From positions 4,185,001-4,249,000 of the forward strand of contig NC_132931.1 of the NCBI RefSeq assembly GCF_047675955.1: DNA of 64,000 nt, written 5' to 3'. Each line of letters opens with the position of its first letter. Position 1 is the stretch's first letter. Of this stretch, positions 1 to 11,334 are shown in pieces. Source of the DNA: Chlorocebus sabaeus (lineage: Eukaryota > Chordata > Mammalia > Primates > Cercopithecidae). Below the pieces are notes generated by a model. It saw nothing but the letters and a program-made list of their open reading frames with translations. It was not told where the DNA came from and did not search any database. A program made the position numbers and the translations under genes.

Positions 1-30
1 AATAAATCCTACAGTGATTTAAAAGAAAAG

Positions 31-327
31 GGCCAGGCACAGTGGCTCACATCTATAATCCCAGCACTTTGGGAGGCCGAGGTGGGCAAATCACCTGAGG
101 TCAGGAGTTCAAGACCAGCCTGGGCAACATGGTGAAACCCTGTTTCTACTAAAAACAAAAATTAGCTGGGCATGGTGGCACACACCTGTAATCCCAGCTA
201 CTTGGGAGGCTGAGAGGCATGAGAATCACTTGAATCCAGGAGGCAGAGGTTGCAGTGAGCCGAGATTGCACCACTACACTCCGGCCTGTGCAACAGTGAC
301 TCCATCTCAAAAAGAAAAAAAAAAGGA
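31..327 (+). mobile_element. Alu SINE, AluS-like, near full length
   Basis: The element starts GGCCAGGCACAGTGGCTCAC and contains both monomers, the middle A-rich linker and a 3' A-rich tail. The flanks AAAAGAAAAG at 21-30 and 328-337 could be target-site duplications, but the sequence is low complexity. Scattered CpG decay and the GGTCAGGAGTTCAAGACCAGCCTGG-type left arm suggest an AluS rather than a young AluY. No coding potential. Confidence 0.95.
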
Positions 328-337
328 AAAAGAAAAG

Positions 338-2120
338 TAGATGACTTCTGTGGCAACAGTGCTTCCTCTTAATAAGGGGGTTAGGTCTGGACTAATACAA
401 TTTCCTAAGGGCAAAAGGTGGATTACAGCCACCATTTGAGATAGAATAAGCTTCACCAGTGGGGTTTGCTGTGGGTGTTAGTACCGTGGTGGAGACAGGG
501 GGATAGATTACATGCCTTCCAGGCTGGGCAGACTCAAATCTGTCTCCTTATTACATCCTCACTCTCCTAATGGAATGGTCTTTGATCGTACACAGGCTTT
601 TGCTGTCTTCAATTATGGAAAACAATTGTACCACTTATGGAGGCTGTGGCTTCTGGTGCTGTGTTCTCCATTTATTCATTTAGGAGGCTGTGGGTCTGAT
701 CAGAAATAGCCACTTTGGTTGACACACCACTACTACCCAGAGGTTTCATAAATCTTGATTAATTGTTTCGGTGCTTTGTTATGAAGGGTTTCCTCTCTGT
801 TGTGTTACTTAAAATTTTTTACACAACCAAGTTGTCAAATGGAGGCAGAAACCCCACATAACATGTGATAATAAGGCTGTTACTGTAAAGGGCTCACTAA
901 TCCTGTATTTATTCACCTGTTCCCCATTACGCAGATCTGTTAAACTAGCACTTTGTCCATCAACACTTGAGTGCTTAAAGCTGAGTAGGCCCCTTTTGTA
1001 ATTGCTGGCACCAGCAAAAGCTAAATTGTGAGCTCTCGGAATGGGGCTGGAACTGCTGGATCTGCCTGATAGAACCCTGCCATGCTCACTTGTCCAAGAC
1101 CTAGCCCCCCTCCACTTCACTCACCAGTGTGTATATACCAAAAGCTGCATGGTTTTTTTTGTTTTTGTTTTTTTTTTTCTTTAAGTGAGTTTTGGGAAGA
1201 AACAAGAGGAAAAAGTTAAAAAAAAAAATTTCCTCTGGTGACATTTCTGCTGGGTTACAACTCCACCAAAGATTTATAGCTTCGCAAAGCTGCAAAACTA
1301 ACCATATGGTCAATTAAAAAGAATTCCAATTTCCATGCTCCTGAGCCTAGAACCTGAGATGAAAGTTCCTTGCTTAACAAGCATCTCAGCCTTCTGGGGG
1401 GAGTCCGTTAGTCCTTTAAAGCTCACCCCAAATCATGTCAGCTGACACTATGGATGTTTCGATGTTTTCCTACTGAGGGGCGGGAGGGAAAGAGGGTTCC
1501 ACAGCCCCTGTCACTGCCTAATCTGAAAAGTGCTGTGGAGGCAGAAGGGCCATTTGAAGCGTTACCTCCTTCCTCGCTTCTGGCCCCCGGGTAATTTTTA
1601 TAGAGTCACAAGTGAGTTGAAGAACTCCAAAGAATTTCACACTTCCCTCCAAGTGGTCTGGCTTCACCTCTGAATCAAGTAGCTCAAAACAGCATTTGAA
1701 ATCTTAGACTCAGCAGGCTTAGCAATGTCCAAAAAAAGCTCCGCAAAGACCTCTGTGTGGCCAATATCACATGGATATGTGCGCCATCTGGATTGCTAGT
1801 TGCCAGTGAGCTTTTTGTGTGGGAGGCCCACCCGGTTCACCACTGCCTTGATGGTAAATACCCAATTCCCTAGCTGAGATCCACGTGGGGACCTATATTC
1901 ACAGCTGAAACAGGAAAGGGTCACAGACAAATTAAATGCATGCTCTCTGCCACATCCCAGTCAGTCAATCCAAATGGGTTGCTTTCTCGACTCTCTGGAC
2001 CATAGAAAGATTGGTACTTTGTCATTTATAAGCTCATGAAGTTGGGTGGGGTTCATGTAGGCTGACCTTTAATTTATCAATCAAACTGGGACGCTTTCGA
2101 GAGTGAAAGTGGGAGCACTT
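338..2120. other. Single-copy non-coding stretch
   Basis: I recognise no gene or interspersed repeat here. A T-rich tract lies at 1150-1180 and an A-rich tract at 1217-1229. Open frames of 60-100 codons occur on both strands but start and stop without homology I recognise and without codon-like composition. Confidence 0.55.
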
Positions 2121-2138
2121 AAAAATTATGACAGGACA

Positions 2139-2491
2139 GGCCAGGTGTGGTGCTTCATGCCTGTAATCCCAGCACTTTGGGAGACCAAGGCAAGGGGGAT
2201 CACTTGAGGTAAGAAGTTCGAGACCAGCCTGGCCAACATGGTGAAACCCAGTCTCTATTAAAAATACAAAAATTAGCTGAGTGTGGTGGCACATGCTTGT
2301 AATCCCAGCTACTTGGGAGGCTGAGGTAGGAGAATCACTTGAACCTGGGAGGCGGAGGTTGAAGTGAGCCAAGATCGTGCCACTGTATTCCAGCCTGGGC
2401 CGCAGAGTGAGACTCTGTCTCAAAAACAAAAACAAAAAAAAAATTCATTAAAATGAAAAAAGGTTTAAAATGAAAAAATAAAAATAAAATA
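2139..2491 (+). mobile_element. Alu SINE, AluS-like, with 18-bp target-site duplication
   Basis: A full-length dimeric Alu starts at GGCCAGGTGTGG. Its tail is long and A-rich with interspersed G, T and C. It is flanked by 18-bp direct repeats (2121-2138 and 2492-2509, AAAAATTATGACARGACA, one mismatch), the signature of L1-driven target-primed retrotransposition. The antisense 133-codon frame here is a usual Alu shadow, not a gene. Confidence 0.96.
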
Positions 2492-2779
2492 AAAAATTAT
2501 GACAAGACAAAGGGCATACAGAAGTTGGGGCTGTTCCAGGGAAATTGGGATGTGTGATTACCTGGATTTCGGAGGTTGTTTTATTATGCTCTCTTCAAAT
2601 TTGAGGAAGAAAAATTAGAGAGGTAGGGCGAAAGTATCCAAGTAACAGTTTCTCTCACTGGATGACACAATCCAGTTTCCACATTTGGAAATTGCCGGTG
2701 TGGCATGGTGGATTTTGTATGGAAATCTGACTGTTTGGTTTTCCTTTTCTTCCTTTGCTCTGCTGTGGCAGTTTGCAAA

Positions 2780-3560
2780 TACTTTGACCTCAGGACTCCT
2801 TTATACTCTTAAATTTTTTTGAGAACTTCCAAAAGGCTTTTGCTTTTGCTACTTAAAAATTAAAGGCTGAACACAGTGGTTCACGCTTGTAATCCCAGCA
2901 CTTTGGGAGACTGAGGCGGGCAGATAACCTGAGGTCAGGAGTTCCAGATCAGCCTGACCAACATGGCGATACCTCGTCTCTACAAAAAATACAAAAATTA
3001 GCCGGGCATAGTGGTGGGTTCCTTTAATCCCAACTACTCAGGAGGCTGAGGCAGGAGAATCACTTGAACCTGGGAGGTGGAGGTTGCAGTGAGCCAAGAT
3101 CGTGCCACTGCACTCCAGCCTGGGCAACACAGTGAGACACCATCTCAAAATAAATAAATAAATAAATAAATAAAACAAACCTGAGAAAACTGTAAAATGT
3201 TTATTCATTTAAAAACAACAATAACAAACCTATTACCTGTTAAATACATTTTTATAAAAATAACTTTTTCAAAACAAAAAAATTAGTGAGTTTTACATTT
3301 TTTTCAAATTTCTTTAATGTCTGGTTTAGAAGATGGCTGGATTCTCATATTTGCTTTTGCATTCAATATTTTAAATCACATGTCATGTAGCCTCTGGCAA
3401 ACTCCACCATGTATTCGTAAGAGAATGATAGTAAGTGAAAAAGGCAAATAATGTCTTAATATTGGGAAAATAGTTTTGGCCTTGGAGAACCCCTGACAGG
3501 GTCTTGGGGATCCCCCTTAGGTACCTGGGCCACTCTTTGAGAACTGCTGTGTTACTAGAA
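2780..3560. mobile_element. Old DNA transposon (hAT-Charlie-like), interrupted by an Alu
   Basis: The sequence on both sides of the Alu at 2865-3174 reads as one ancient repeat. On the left is the CCTCAGGACTCCTTTA block (about 2790). On the right is a block with GTCATGTAGCCTCTGG, then CCCTGACAGGGTCTTGGGG and a terminal TTTGAGAACTGCTG at about 3535-3549. That last motif resembles the complement of the CAGNGGTTCTCAAA terminus of hAT-Charlie elements. I am confident it is an interspersed repeat but not of the exact family. Confidence 0.5.
2865..3174 (+). mobile_element. Alu SINE, AluS-like, inserted in an older repeat
   Basis: A full dimeric Alu begins GGCTGAACACAGTGGTTCAC and ends in a tail that has turned into an AAAT microsatellite (about 3150-3173, six units). 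It splits an older DNA-transposon-like repeat, so it is the younger of the two. Confidence 0.94.
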
Positions 3561-3724
3561 TGAAAATAAAAATGTTTCCCCACTCCTCCTAGGAACATTT
3601 GGTTACTAAAGCTCTCTCTGCCCTATAGGAAAGGGAAACTAGTTTTCTTCAGTTGCTAAGTTCAATGGCCATGAAAATCGAATGGAATGAGAAAGATAAA
3701 GTTTAAGTAAAGAATTGTAGTGCC

Positions 3725-4036
3725 GGCCGGGCGTGGTGGCTCACGCCTGTAATCCCAGCACTTTGGGAGGCCAAGACGGGCGGATCACGAGGTCATGAGA
3801 TTGAGACCATCCTGGCTAACACGGTGAAACCCCGTCTCTACTAAAAATACAAAAAAAAAAAAATTAGCCAGGCGTGGTGGCGGGAGCCTGTGGTCCCAGC
3901 TACACGGGAGGCTGAGGCAGGAGAATGGCGTGAACCTGGGGTGTGGAGCTTGCAGTGAGCCCAGATCACGCCACTGCACTCCAGCCTGGGCAACAGAGCG
4001 AGACTCTGTCTCAAACAAACAAACAAACAAACAAAC
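3725..4036 (+). mobile_element. AluY SINE with CAAA-repeat tail
   Basis: The element opens GGCCGGGCGTGGTGGCTCAC and carries AluY-type features: GGATCACGAGGTCA, GAGACCATCCTGGCTAACAC and GAATGGCGTGAACC. The tail is a (CAAA)n run at about 4013-4036. Direct repeats of 16 bp (AAAGAATTGTASTGCC, 3709-3724 and 4037-4052, one mismatch) bound it. Several CpGs remain, consistent with a fairly recent insertion. Confidence 0.96.
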
Positions 4037-4052
4037 AAAGAATTGTACTGCC

Positions 4053-4739
4053 TAAGATATGAGGAAGGGCTTCACTAAGACTAGGAAAAGATTCACCCAG
4101 AATGGAGAAGCAGAGACGAAGCTGTGGATGTCAGAGCACCAGGGCCCCACACCCTATTCTGGAATGGCTCACAGGAGGAAGCAAGTCTCCAGGAGAAATG
4201 GCCACACCAGGCTTCTGGTGGCTCATAGGAATGGGATGTGGGGTCTCCCCACAGTGATCTGGGGGACCTAAGGCCTAGTGGACTTCCAGCCTTCAACATC
4301 CCTCGGCAAAAAGACACAGAACATGGATACAACTCTTGGGATATAGGATGCACTGGGAACAACTTAAGTGGGAGGTCCCTTTAGGGGTACAGTTTCAAGT
4401 AGAAAATGAAGTTGATGTAAGAAAGCAAAGAAACAAGGTATTTCTTCCACACTAGAGATTGTAGGCTGAGAGTCTTGCTCACTTTTTTTGTATCTGCTTT
4501 GCTCAATTTGGGAAGCTAACGGCTTTGTCTCAAACATGTGCACAGCACCCACACCATTCTGAGTCCTTGGTAAGAGTTAAATGGCTCCATCGGTCAGCCT
4601 GGTTTACCTGTGCTCAAAAATGTCAAAAGACATGGAAAAGAGAAGATGGAAGAGTTACCATCCAAGGGCCAAAGTCTCCGTACCTGGGGTTCATTCATCA
4701 ATGAGCTGTGCAGTAGGCTTATACCGTGGGTCAGACAGA
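4053..4739. other. Single-copy non-coding stretch
   Basis: No repeat or gene is recognised. Overlapping 60-90 codon frames lie on both strands in the same bases (about 4059-4362), which argues against either being a real coding sequence. Confidence 0.5.
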
Positions 4740-4885
4740 CAGCAGCTCATTCTCTTTTAAAGCTAAGTTTAATCTGTAAACTAAAGAATCCTCCCTATAT
4801 TCTAGAATTGTTATAAGGATTAAATGAAATAATTCATGCAAAAATACTTAACATGGTTCCTGGAACAAAGTAATCACCAATCTGT
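4740..4885 (-). mobile_element. MIR SINE fragment
   Basis: The run GAATTGTTATAAGGATTAAATGAAATAATTCATGCAAAAATACTTAACATGG in decayed form (4804-4856) matches the antisense MIR core, in which the usual order is a GTTGTGAGGATTAAATGAG block followed by an AAGTGCTTA-type block. The element is strongly diverged, as expected for MIR. Confidence 0.6.
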
Positions 4886-4929
4886 TTTTCCTTTCTATCT
4901 GCTCAACTGTACCTTCCATGGGGTACTTT

Positions 4930-5170
4930 CCCAAGCTTCCTCCCTAAGTCAGAATACCTTATAATTTCTCATAGTCCCAGTGCCTCTCCCATACACCATG
5001 GTTGTGATTCTAAATGGACTTGTGGGATTCCCAAGTCTCTCTCCCACCATAGCAGAAGCTCCATGAGGGCAGGAATGGTGTCTTGGTTCTTTCTTCCCTC
5101 CACTGTATTCCCTGTGTCAAGCACAGTGCCCAGCACATCACAGGTACTCAACACTTGAAAGAAGTAATGG
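4930..5170 (+). mobile_element. LINE L2 3'-end fragment
   Basis: The blocks AGAAGCTCCATGAGGGCAGG (5054-5073), then AAGCACAGTGCCCAGCACAT and GGTACTCAACACTTG are the recognisable L2 3' untranslated region in sense orientation. The copy is 5'-truncated and divergent, typical of L2. Confidence 0.75.
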
Positions 5171-6484
5171 CACTTATTGCTGTGAAGAAAGAAAGTGTAA
5201 CGCGCACCTATTATTACTGTGCGAAAATTCCTTTCTATGGTTTGAGAATGTCATGAATGTAGAAGACTAGATCTCAAGAGTCTGAGACTAAAACAAAAAA
5301 TACAAAGAGGAGAAAAATACGCAACCATAAGGAGGCAAAAGGCGAGTCAGCTTAGCATAGATATGGAATTTGGAGAGAACAAAAATTCAAGAAAAAGGCT
5401 TCAGTTCTGAATAAGACTCCAAGTCAGGGTCTTCCTTGCTTTAAATAGTAGAAGTCTTAAAACGCAAACATTAGCATGTTATCCTAACTAATTAATACCT
5501 TGCCCTTTCTCCATCACACTGATAAGCATGCTAGTTAGTAAGTGATTAAAACATTTCTACCTGATTATTAACTATACAGTTAAATGCTTAAAAGGAACCA
5601 CAGTTAATGGGATATCACAGGCAAGATTGCCAATTATGACTGTAACCGTAGTGTATGTGTGTACACGCACACGTTCTGTTCTGAATGAAGACACTCTCCC
5701 CACTCATATTTTCTCAGTCCTTTTCTGTCTCATTTTTGGAGTTGGAGATTCAGGACTGACTACTGGGGAGAGAAAGATTTTGGGAAGGCGGAGGAAATGA
5801 TGAAGAAAAGAGAAGAAAGATCTGAGGCAACGGAAGGATTTCAATATGCGGAAGTAAGAGGTATTAATCTGCAAAATTAAGATGCCTGCTAATAAACATC
5901 AAATGCTCGGCACTGTGAACAAAGCAGATGTATTAATTTTCCATTTCTGAAAAAAGCCACACTTCTCCCTGGCTGCTATTCTGCACCCTCCCTTTCTTCA
6001 CTTCCCTCCCTTTCTTTCCTTCTCTCCCTACCCCCCTCCTTTTTGACAGCACTATTAATGATCGTTAATGCCCCACAGGCTCTAATGGGTCCCACTGGGA
6101 GTCCAGAAATACTGCAATTTGTATTGAGGATTTAGACATAACAACAACAAAAAAAAGCCCTCTGCTCCCTGTAGCCAGAGCTTGATCAGTTAGCTACCCC
6201 CATGGAATTGCACAACAGAATAATAAATGACAGCTCTTCGATTAAATCAAGCCTTCTGCCGTAAGTGCTGGAGAGAGTGCGATTGTCACTAACAATCTAC
6301 TGCTTGTTAACACCACTGGGCTACGAACAAACAGTAGTCAACACCTAAAAAATTAAAAGTCTTTGGAATATTTTTTGTATTTGTGTCCACACATACATGC
6401 CTATATGAGGTACATGCACATACATACGTATACACATGCACTTTTCAAGTGCCCCATCTTAAGTATTTTGGGTTGGTTTTTGTC
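5171..6484. other. Single-copy AT-rich region with a polypyrimidine tract
   Basis: The region has no recognised transposable element. A C/T-rich tract runs at about 5987-6046. A short alternating TG/CA patch lies at about 5655-5675. The segments around 5450-5620 and 5830-6320 look like conserved non-coding DNA and are listed separately. No convincing open frame. Confidence 0.5.
5450..6320. promoter_or_regulatory. Candidate conserved non-coding element
   Basis: This AT-rich, repeat-free block holds TAATTA (5489-5494), GTGATTAAAAC, CTATTAATGATCGTTAATG (6053-6071), CAGAATAATAAATGACAG and GATTAAATCAAG. That density of homeodomain-type cores is common in developmental enhancers. This is inference from composition and motifs only; no conservation could be measured. 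Confidence 0.25.
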
Positions 6485-6499
6485 TTAGTTACTTTTTCT

Positions 6500-6780
6500 A
6501 TTTTTTTGAGACCGAATCTTGCTCTGTCACCCAGGCTGGAGTGCAATGGTGCGATCTTGGCTCAGTGCAACCTCCACCTCTGGGATTCAAGCGATTCTCC
6601 TGCCTCAGCCTCCCGAGTAGCTGATGCCCGTCACCACACCCAGCTAATTTTTGTATTTTTAGTAGAGACAGGGTTTCGCCATGTTGCTCAGGCTGGTCTT
6701 GAACTCCTGACCTCAGGTGATCCACCCACCTCAATCTCCCAAAGTACTGGGATTATAGGTGTGAGCCACTGTGCCTGGCC
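6500..6780 (-). mobile_element. Alu SINE, AluS-like
   Basis: A reverse-oriented Alu runs from a T tract through GAGACCGAATCTTGCTCTGT to GTGAGCCACTGTGCCTGGCC. Target-site duplications TTAGTTACTTTTTYT lie at 6485-6499 and 6781-6795. About 20 bases of the right-monomer side are missing near GTAGCTGATGCCCG. The plus-strand 133-codon frame at 6383-6784 is read through this Alu and is not a gene. Confidence 0.95.
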
Positions 6781-6910
6781 TTAGTTACTTTTTTTAATGT
6801 TCAGGGAAGCTCCACAAAAAAGCCAGCTGCTGTCATGTTAAAACAACAAAGACAAAGAATTACTTGCACACTCATCTGCACCTCAGATATGGTATCTTTC
6901 TTTTTTCCTA

Positions 6911-7036
6911 ATTTTAAAAATTTTTGTAGAGATGTGGTCTCGCCTAGGCTGGCCTCAGACTCCTAGGCTCAGACGATCCTCCCACCTCAGCCTCCCAAAG
7001 CAGTGGTATTACAGTTGTGAGCCACTGTGCTTGGCC
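6911..7036 (-). mobile_element. Alu monomer (left-arm type)
   Basis: A single antisense monomer contains GTAGAGATGTGGTCTCGCC, CCTCCCACCTCAGCCTCCCA and GTGAGCCACTGTGCTTGGCC. The second arm is absent, so it is either an old free left Alu monomer (FLAM) or a truncated AluJ. The bases are heavily diverged. Confidence 0.8.
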
Positions 7037-7121
7037 CATTATTCTTGATGAAACAATTTACCAAATGATAAAGGCTTGATTCTGTGTTTCTCAGGTTAGT
7101 CTTGCAAGAGGGAACGTGCAA

Positions 7122-7177
7122 GGCAAGATAGGCTAAAACTGAGTTTGTGGCAAGATAGGCTAAAACTGAGTTTGTGG
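7122..7177 (+). repeat. Perfect 27-bp tandem duplication, two copies
   Basis: A 27-base unit beginning GGCAAGATAGGCTAAAACTG occurs twice head to tail (7122-7148 and 7149-7175) with no mismatch, plus two further bases of the next unit. Perfect identity implies a recent event by slippage or end joining. Confidence 0.95.
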
Positions 7178-10100
7178 ATGATTTACCATTTACACTTATT
7201 TCTTCAAGGTTCTTACCATATTGCCTTCTGAATAAAATGCTCACTTTTTAAAAGAGCGTGGTGGTGAAGACCAGGTCTGATTTGGGCTGGTGCTCACTCA
7301 GCATCAGTGGTCCCTGTCTTGGAGAGCCGGGCTTCCCCAGATTCTGAGCTCTCTGTGTGTCTCTGTCCTTTCATCTCTCACAGTGTCGTTCTGGACCCCA
7401 GATGAGCCTCCAGAAGACTTGAAACACACAGAGGGTGACTGCATGGCCCAGAGCAGGTTGGGACACACCATACACATACCTGAGTTAATTTCCCCCATAT
7501 AGATAAGAAACTGCTGAACCCCAGCTCCGAAATAAACAACAGAGCCTGCCTGTTAGATGCTTACATTTGAACTCAGAAGGGCAGCCAGAAGGGGTCCCCA
7601 CAAGCCCAGGACAGCAGTGTGTGACTGCTGGCTGCCCTCTCTAGAGATAGATGGTGTGCATCTGCAGTTGACCTTTACACTGGGCGCGAAGCACGTGTCT
7701 GTTTTGACAGAACAGCTGAGAATAATTATTCTCTCTGCCTCTCCGTCCCTCCCTCCCTCCCTTCCTCTCAGTCTTGGTGGAGAGTGGGATGCAACACAGT
7801 CTCTTCAAGTGAGAGGCAGTAATAGGCAGATGGTTTGAACTACAGTTAGCCATATTCACTTGCAGATTCAGAATTATTGATGATAAAAGCTAAACTATGA
7901 GGCATGTTCCATCTGTTTATTTTCCAATTTTCATTTGTTGTAGCCCTGTTAATATTACTGGGATTTTCTTCTCTCTCCAGAAGCGCTGCCATAAGGGCAT
8001 CTACCTAGAGACATCTGTCCCTCTTGCTCCAGACGCATCACCCTCACTACTGCTGTTCAGGCTCTGCTCTCTTGCTCCTGGCCACCCCCTTGCCCTGCTC
8101 TTCCTCTCTTCTGCTCTCAATCTGGGGAAGTCTTCAGCCTTTTCTTATGATCCTGATTGGCTCCTGCACCTTTAATGTCAGTCCCAGGGGATTAAAGACA
8201 CCCCAGGGATTGTGCTTGGCTCAGCCTGCACCTGGGACCATGTGGCTCCCCGTGTTCCAGTGCTCTGTGCCTGAGATGATCTCAAACCAGGTACAAACCA
8301 GGAGGAGGCACCACGTTCAAGGCCAGCGCCTGGTCTTGGAGCATGACTTCTACTCGGAGCCTGGAAAGAAGGGGTGGGTAATTAACCTGATAAGGAACTA
8401 AGACATTACTGATATGGAAACAAGCACAAATACGTTATGAAAGGCAAGTGCCACTTTGGTCCCTATCCCAGCCTGCCAGGATTGTGGTCCCTACCTTGGG
8501 GACAAGTTGGCAGAGAAACGTGAAATGTCCTACCTTCCCTAAACCCTCTGATTAGCAGGATCTTGGCATGTGAGACTTAAATTCCCCAGCTGCGTTTTCT
8601 GTCTGAGCTGGCCTGCTCCCTTCTTAGGACAACAGCTGGACTTAGCCTGGGTATAACCATGGTTCAGAGGAGCCACGTGCAATCTGTGTCGGCAGGAACT
8701 TCCTAAGTAACTTACAAGCCTCTTTTAGTCGAGAGGCAAAGCTCTCCATCTTGTTGACACTTATGACCCTTGATTTAAAATACTCCAATTGTTTAATTCA
8801 GATGGGGCCAGGAGAAAGTGCAGGCCCTTTCCATTAGGACACTTTCTAATGGGAGCAATACATCAAGTCCTTGCCTCTAATCTGAATAACAGCTGTTTGG
8901 AAACCTGTCCTGGGTCTATCATTTGGAGCTGCATTTAGGATGATCAACATTCCCCATATTAACTTCATGTTTATCTCCACTCTGGGAGAACTGGTTAAAA
9001 GCACCAGGAAAGGAAACCACCACCCACCTGGTTTCATGGTGTTTCTGCTCCTTCTCAACCGGCCTTCTCTTTCTCATCCAAAAAGGAAGTCTTTAAAATT
9101 CACCTCCATGAGGTAAAAATCGACCTCCCGGAGGCTAGCGAGTGCAGAGAAATATGCTTACAGTCCTCTAGTGAGCGCTGAGTGCGTGGAGGCTCAGGGC
9201 CAGGCACTGCGAAGCCATCCAAGGCAGACTCCACATCTAGTGAAGCAAGATTCACTGAGTTTGAGTCTCAGGCCCTGCTACCTCTCTTGAAATCTCTGAT
9301 TGCTGTAGCATATTGGTCTGTTCAGAGGTAGCTTTTGACACGAGTACAACTAATCATACTTTCTTTTTTTTCAAGCCTCTTCCATTTAGATTACAACCTT
9401 TGTGAAGTCAGAATGTATCAATCAGAGCCCCTGTGGGCCCCGGAATAGCCGGATACTGTACTGTGACTCTGATGTTTTGATGACAATGAAAATTAACGAG
9501 TGAAATATGCCTCATCCTTCCTGACAGTTTCACAACAAAACCTGTGTAAATATCAAAACAGAAAAAGATTCTGGCTTGTCTTAGTAGATTACAGAAACGG
9601 GGACACCAAGCCCCAAACACTTGCAGGAACTCACGAATTCAAGAGGAAAACATTAGATGTTTGTCCAACTCACTATATCATATGAGAAGATATCAAACAA
9701 GTAATTGATATTGTCCAACCTTCCTGCAACTGGGACAGCTACTGCTTCTCGGTGCTGTTTCCCTTCCTTCCTGCGTCACTCACACATCTAGACTGCTATT
9801 CACATTTCATCCGCAAGTCCTCTCTGCCCATAATCTCTGTTATTTTGCTGTCGACTCCTCATGCCTCATTAGTCATGTTTGACACCTGCACCTAATGTCT
9901 TTTCACTGACAGTGCGGGACAGCTTCTGGTAAGAATAGATATTTTCCAGAACAGCTTCAACAGAGGCCTCTGATTGTGTGGCAAAGGTGTGATATGGGGT
10001 CACGGTGGCTGCCCTTTCCCCATTCAGTAAACCCTCTTCATTAGACCTCTCTAAACCTGGCTCCATTTAAAGACTGGGCATGTGGCTATTAGGAGCTGGA

Positions 10101-10514
10101 GGAAGGAATGCAAGCAGAAGGAAATAAAAATAGCCTATAAAGCTTTAATATTTAATTTACAACAAATCTATGTACTCGAGCTCCTGTGCAGCAGCCTGCA
10201 AGACGGCAGATAAGAAATGTCTCACTATAGAGAAAAGTATTATAAAGATTTTCATACCCAAGCTTACAATTCATGACTTATTAATGAAATTCTCATATTC
10301 AAAAATTCAAAATTTTTGTTTCAATTACAAATTCATTGCCAGGTAGTTCAGCTAACAAGCAACCTCAAATCTTGAGCAGAGGTGAGATGGTTGATGTAAA
10401 ATAAAACCAAAAAGATGTGTATTCTTCAAAAAAATAATGCTGTATTGATAGTCAAACTTTCCTCTGCATTTTGGCCAATTTTCTTTTTTTTCCTTCTTTT
10501 TAAAAACAATCTTT
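7178..10514. other. Long single-copy non-coding stretch
   Basis: About 3.3 kb without a recognised interspersed repeat. A pure C/T tract (TCCCTCCCTCCCTCCCTTCC-like) lies at about 7746-7768. Frames of up to 125 codons (plus, 8024-8401) show no recognisable domain. The interval 10100-10400 is an AT-rich block listed as a candidate regulatory element. Confidence 0.5.
10100..10400. promoter_or_regulatory. Candidate conserved non-coding element
   Basis: This repeat-free AT-rich block contains AAAGCTTTAATATTTAATTT, GACTTATTAATGAAATTC and TTTCAATTACAAATTCATTG, motifs resembling homeodomain cores. Evidence is composition and motif content only. Confidence 0.2.
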
Positions 10515-10796
10515 GGCTGGGTGCAGTAGGCTCACGCCTGTAATCTCAGCATTTTGGGAGGCCAAGATGGCAGGATCACTTGAGCCTAGGAGTTTGAGAC
10601 CAGCCTGGGGAACACAGGACCTCATCTCTACAAAAACTTTAAAACATTAGCAGAGCATGGTGGTGCACACCTATAGTCCCAGCTACTTGGGAGGCTGAGG
10701 TGGGGGGACTGCTTGGGCTGGGAGTTCAAGGCTGCAATGAGCTATAATCAAGCCACTGCAAACTCCAGCCTGGGCAATAGAGGGAGACTCTATCTC

Positions 10797-10824
<28 letters not shown>
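10515..10824 (+). mobile_element. Alu SINE, AluJ-like
   Basis: The element opens GGCTGGGTGCAGTAGGCTCAC. It carries the older right arm with GCTTGGGCTGGGAGTTCAAG and GGCTGCAATGAGCTATAATC, diagnostic of AluJ. It ends in an uninterrupted A tract at 10797-10824, unusually clean for an element otherwise this diverged. Confidence 0.93.
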
Positions 10825-10827
<3 letters not shown>

Positions 10828-10922
10828 GGACAGGAGTCTTGCTCTGTTCCCAGGATGTTGTGATCCTCCCATCTCAACCTCCCAAGTAGCTGGGATTACA
10901 GGTACAAACCACTGGGCCCAGC
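10825..10922 (-). mobile_element. Truncated antisense Alu fragment abutting the AluJ tail
   Basis: Immediately after the AluJ poly-A tail come GTCTTGCTCTGTTCCCAGG and then CCTCCCATCTCAACCTCCCA and GTAGCTGGGATTACAGG in opposite orientation. Most of the monomer between these blocks is missing. The head-to-head pair could fold back on itself. Confidence 0.75.
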
Positions 10923-11334
10923 TTGGGCCAGTTTTCAAACATGATCTGTCAGATCATGAAAGGTAACACAGGTAAAAGTCACAGTTTACTGACTTTGTAA
11001 ATCTAACGCTACACTTAGAATTTGTTAAGTCTAATTAGACAGTGACTATTTAGTGACATGAACAGATCCAGCAAGTGGCTGTCATGTGACAACCATTAAC
11101 ATGTGACAGTGGATTGGGCCAGTCAGGTGCCTCTTTTGGGGACCAACTTTCTCTCTCCAAAATGTGTTGAATCATCAAGAGTCTGGGTGAAATAACCGAC
11201 TAGCTGCACGCAGTGCACAGGCAAACCTATGGGTGCTGCTACCTCGTCTCCCCTGGTTCTCCCTCTGGGGAAGCGCTCCTTTCCTCCCCACCCTGGGGAG
11301 CACCTGCAACTGTGTGGGACTGTGTTTCAGAAGT
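10923..11334. other. Single-copy non-coding stretch
   Basis: No gene or repeat is recognised. A local near-repeat GACATGAACAG, CATGTGACAACC and CATGTGACAGTGG occurs at about 11055-11113. Confidence 0.5.

Noticed and set aside
2034..2435. 133-codon minus-strand open frame
   Set aside because: Read antisense through the Alu at 2139-2491; it gives the standard Alu-derived peptide pattern (residues like LECSGTILAHFNLRLPGSSD), not a gene.
6383..6784. 133-codon plus-strand open frame
   Set aside because: Mostly the antisense Alu at 6500-6780 plus a few unique codons; no independent support.
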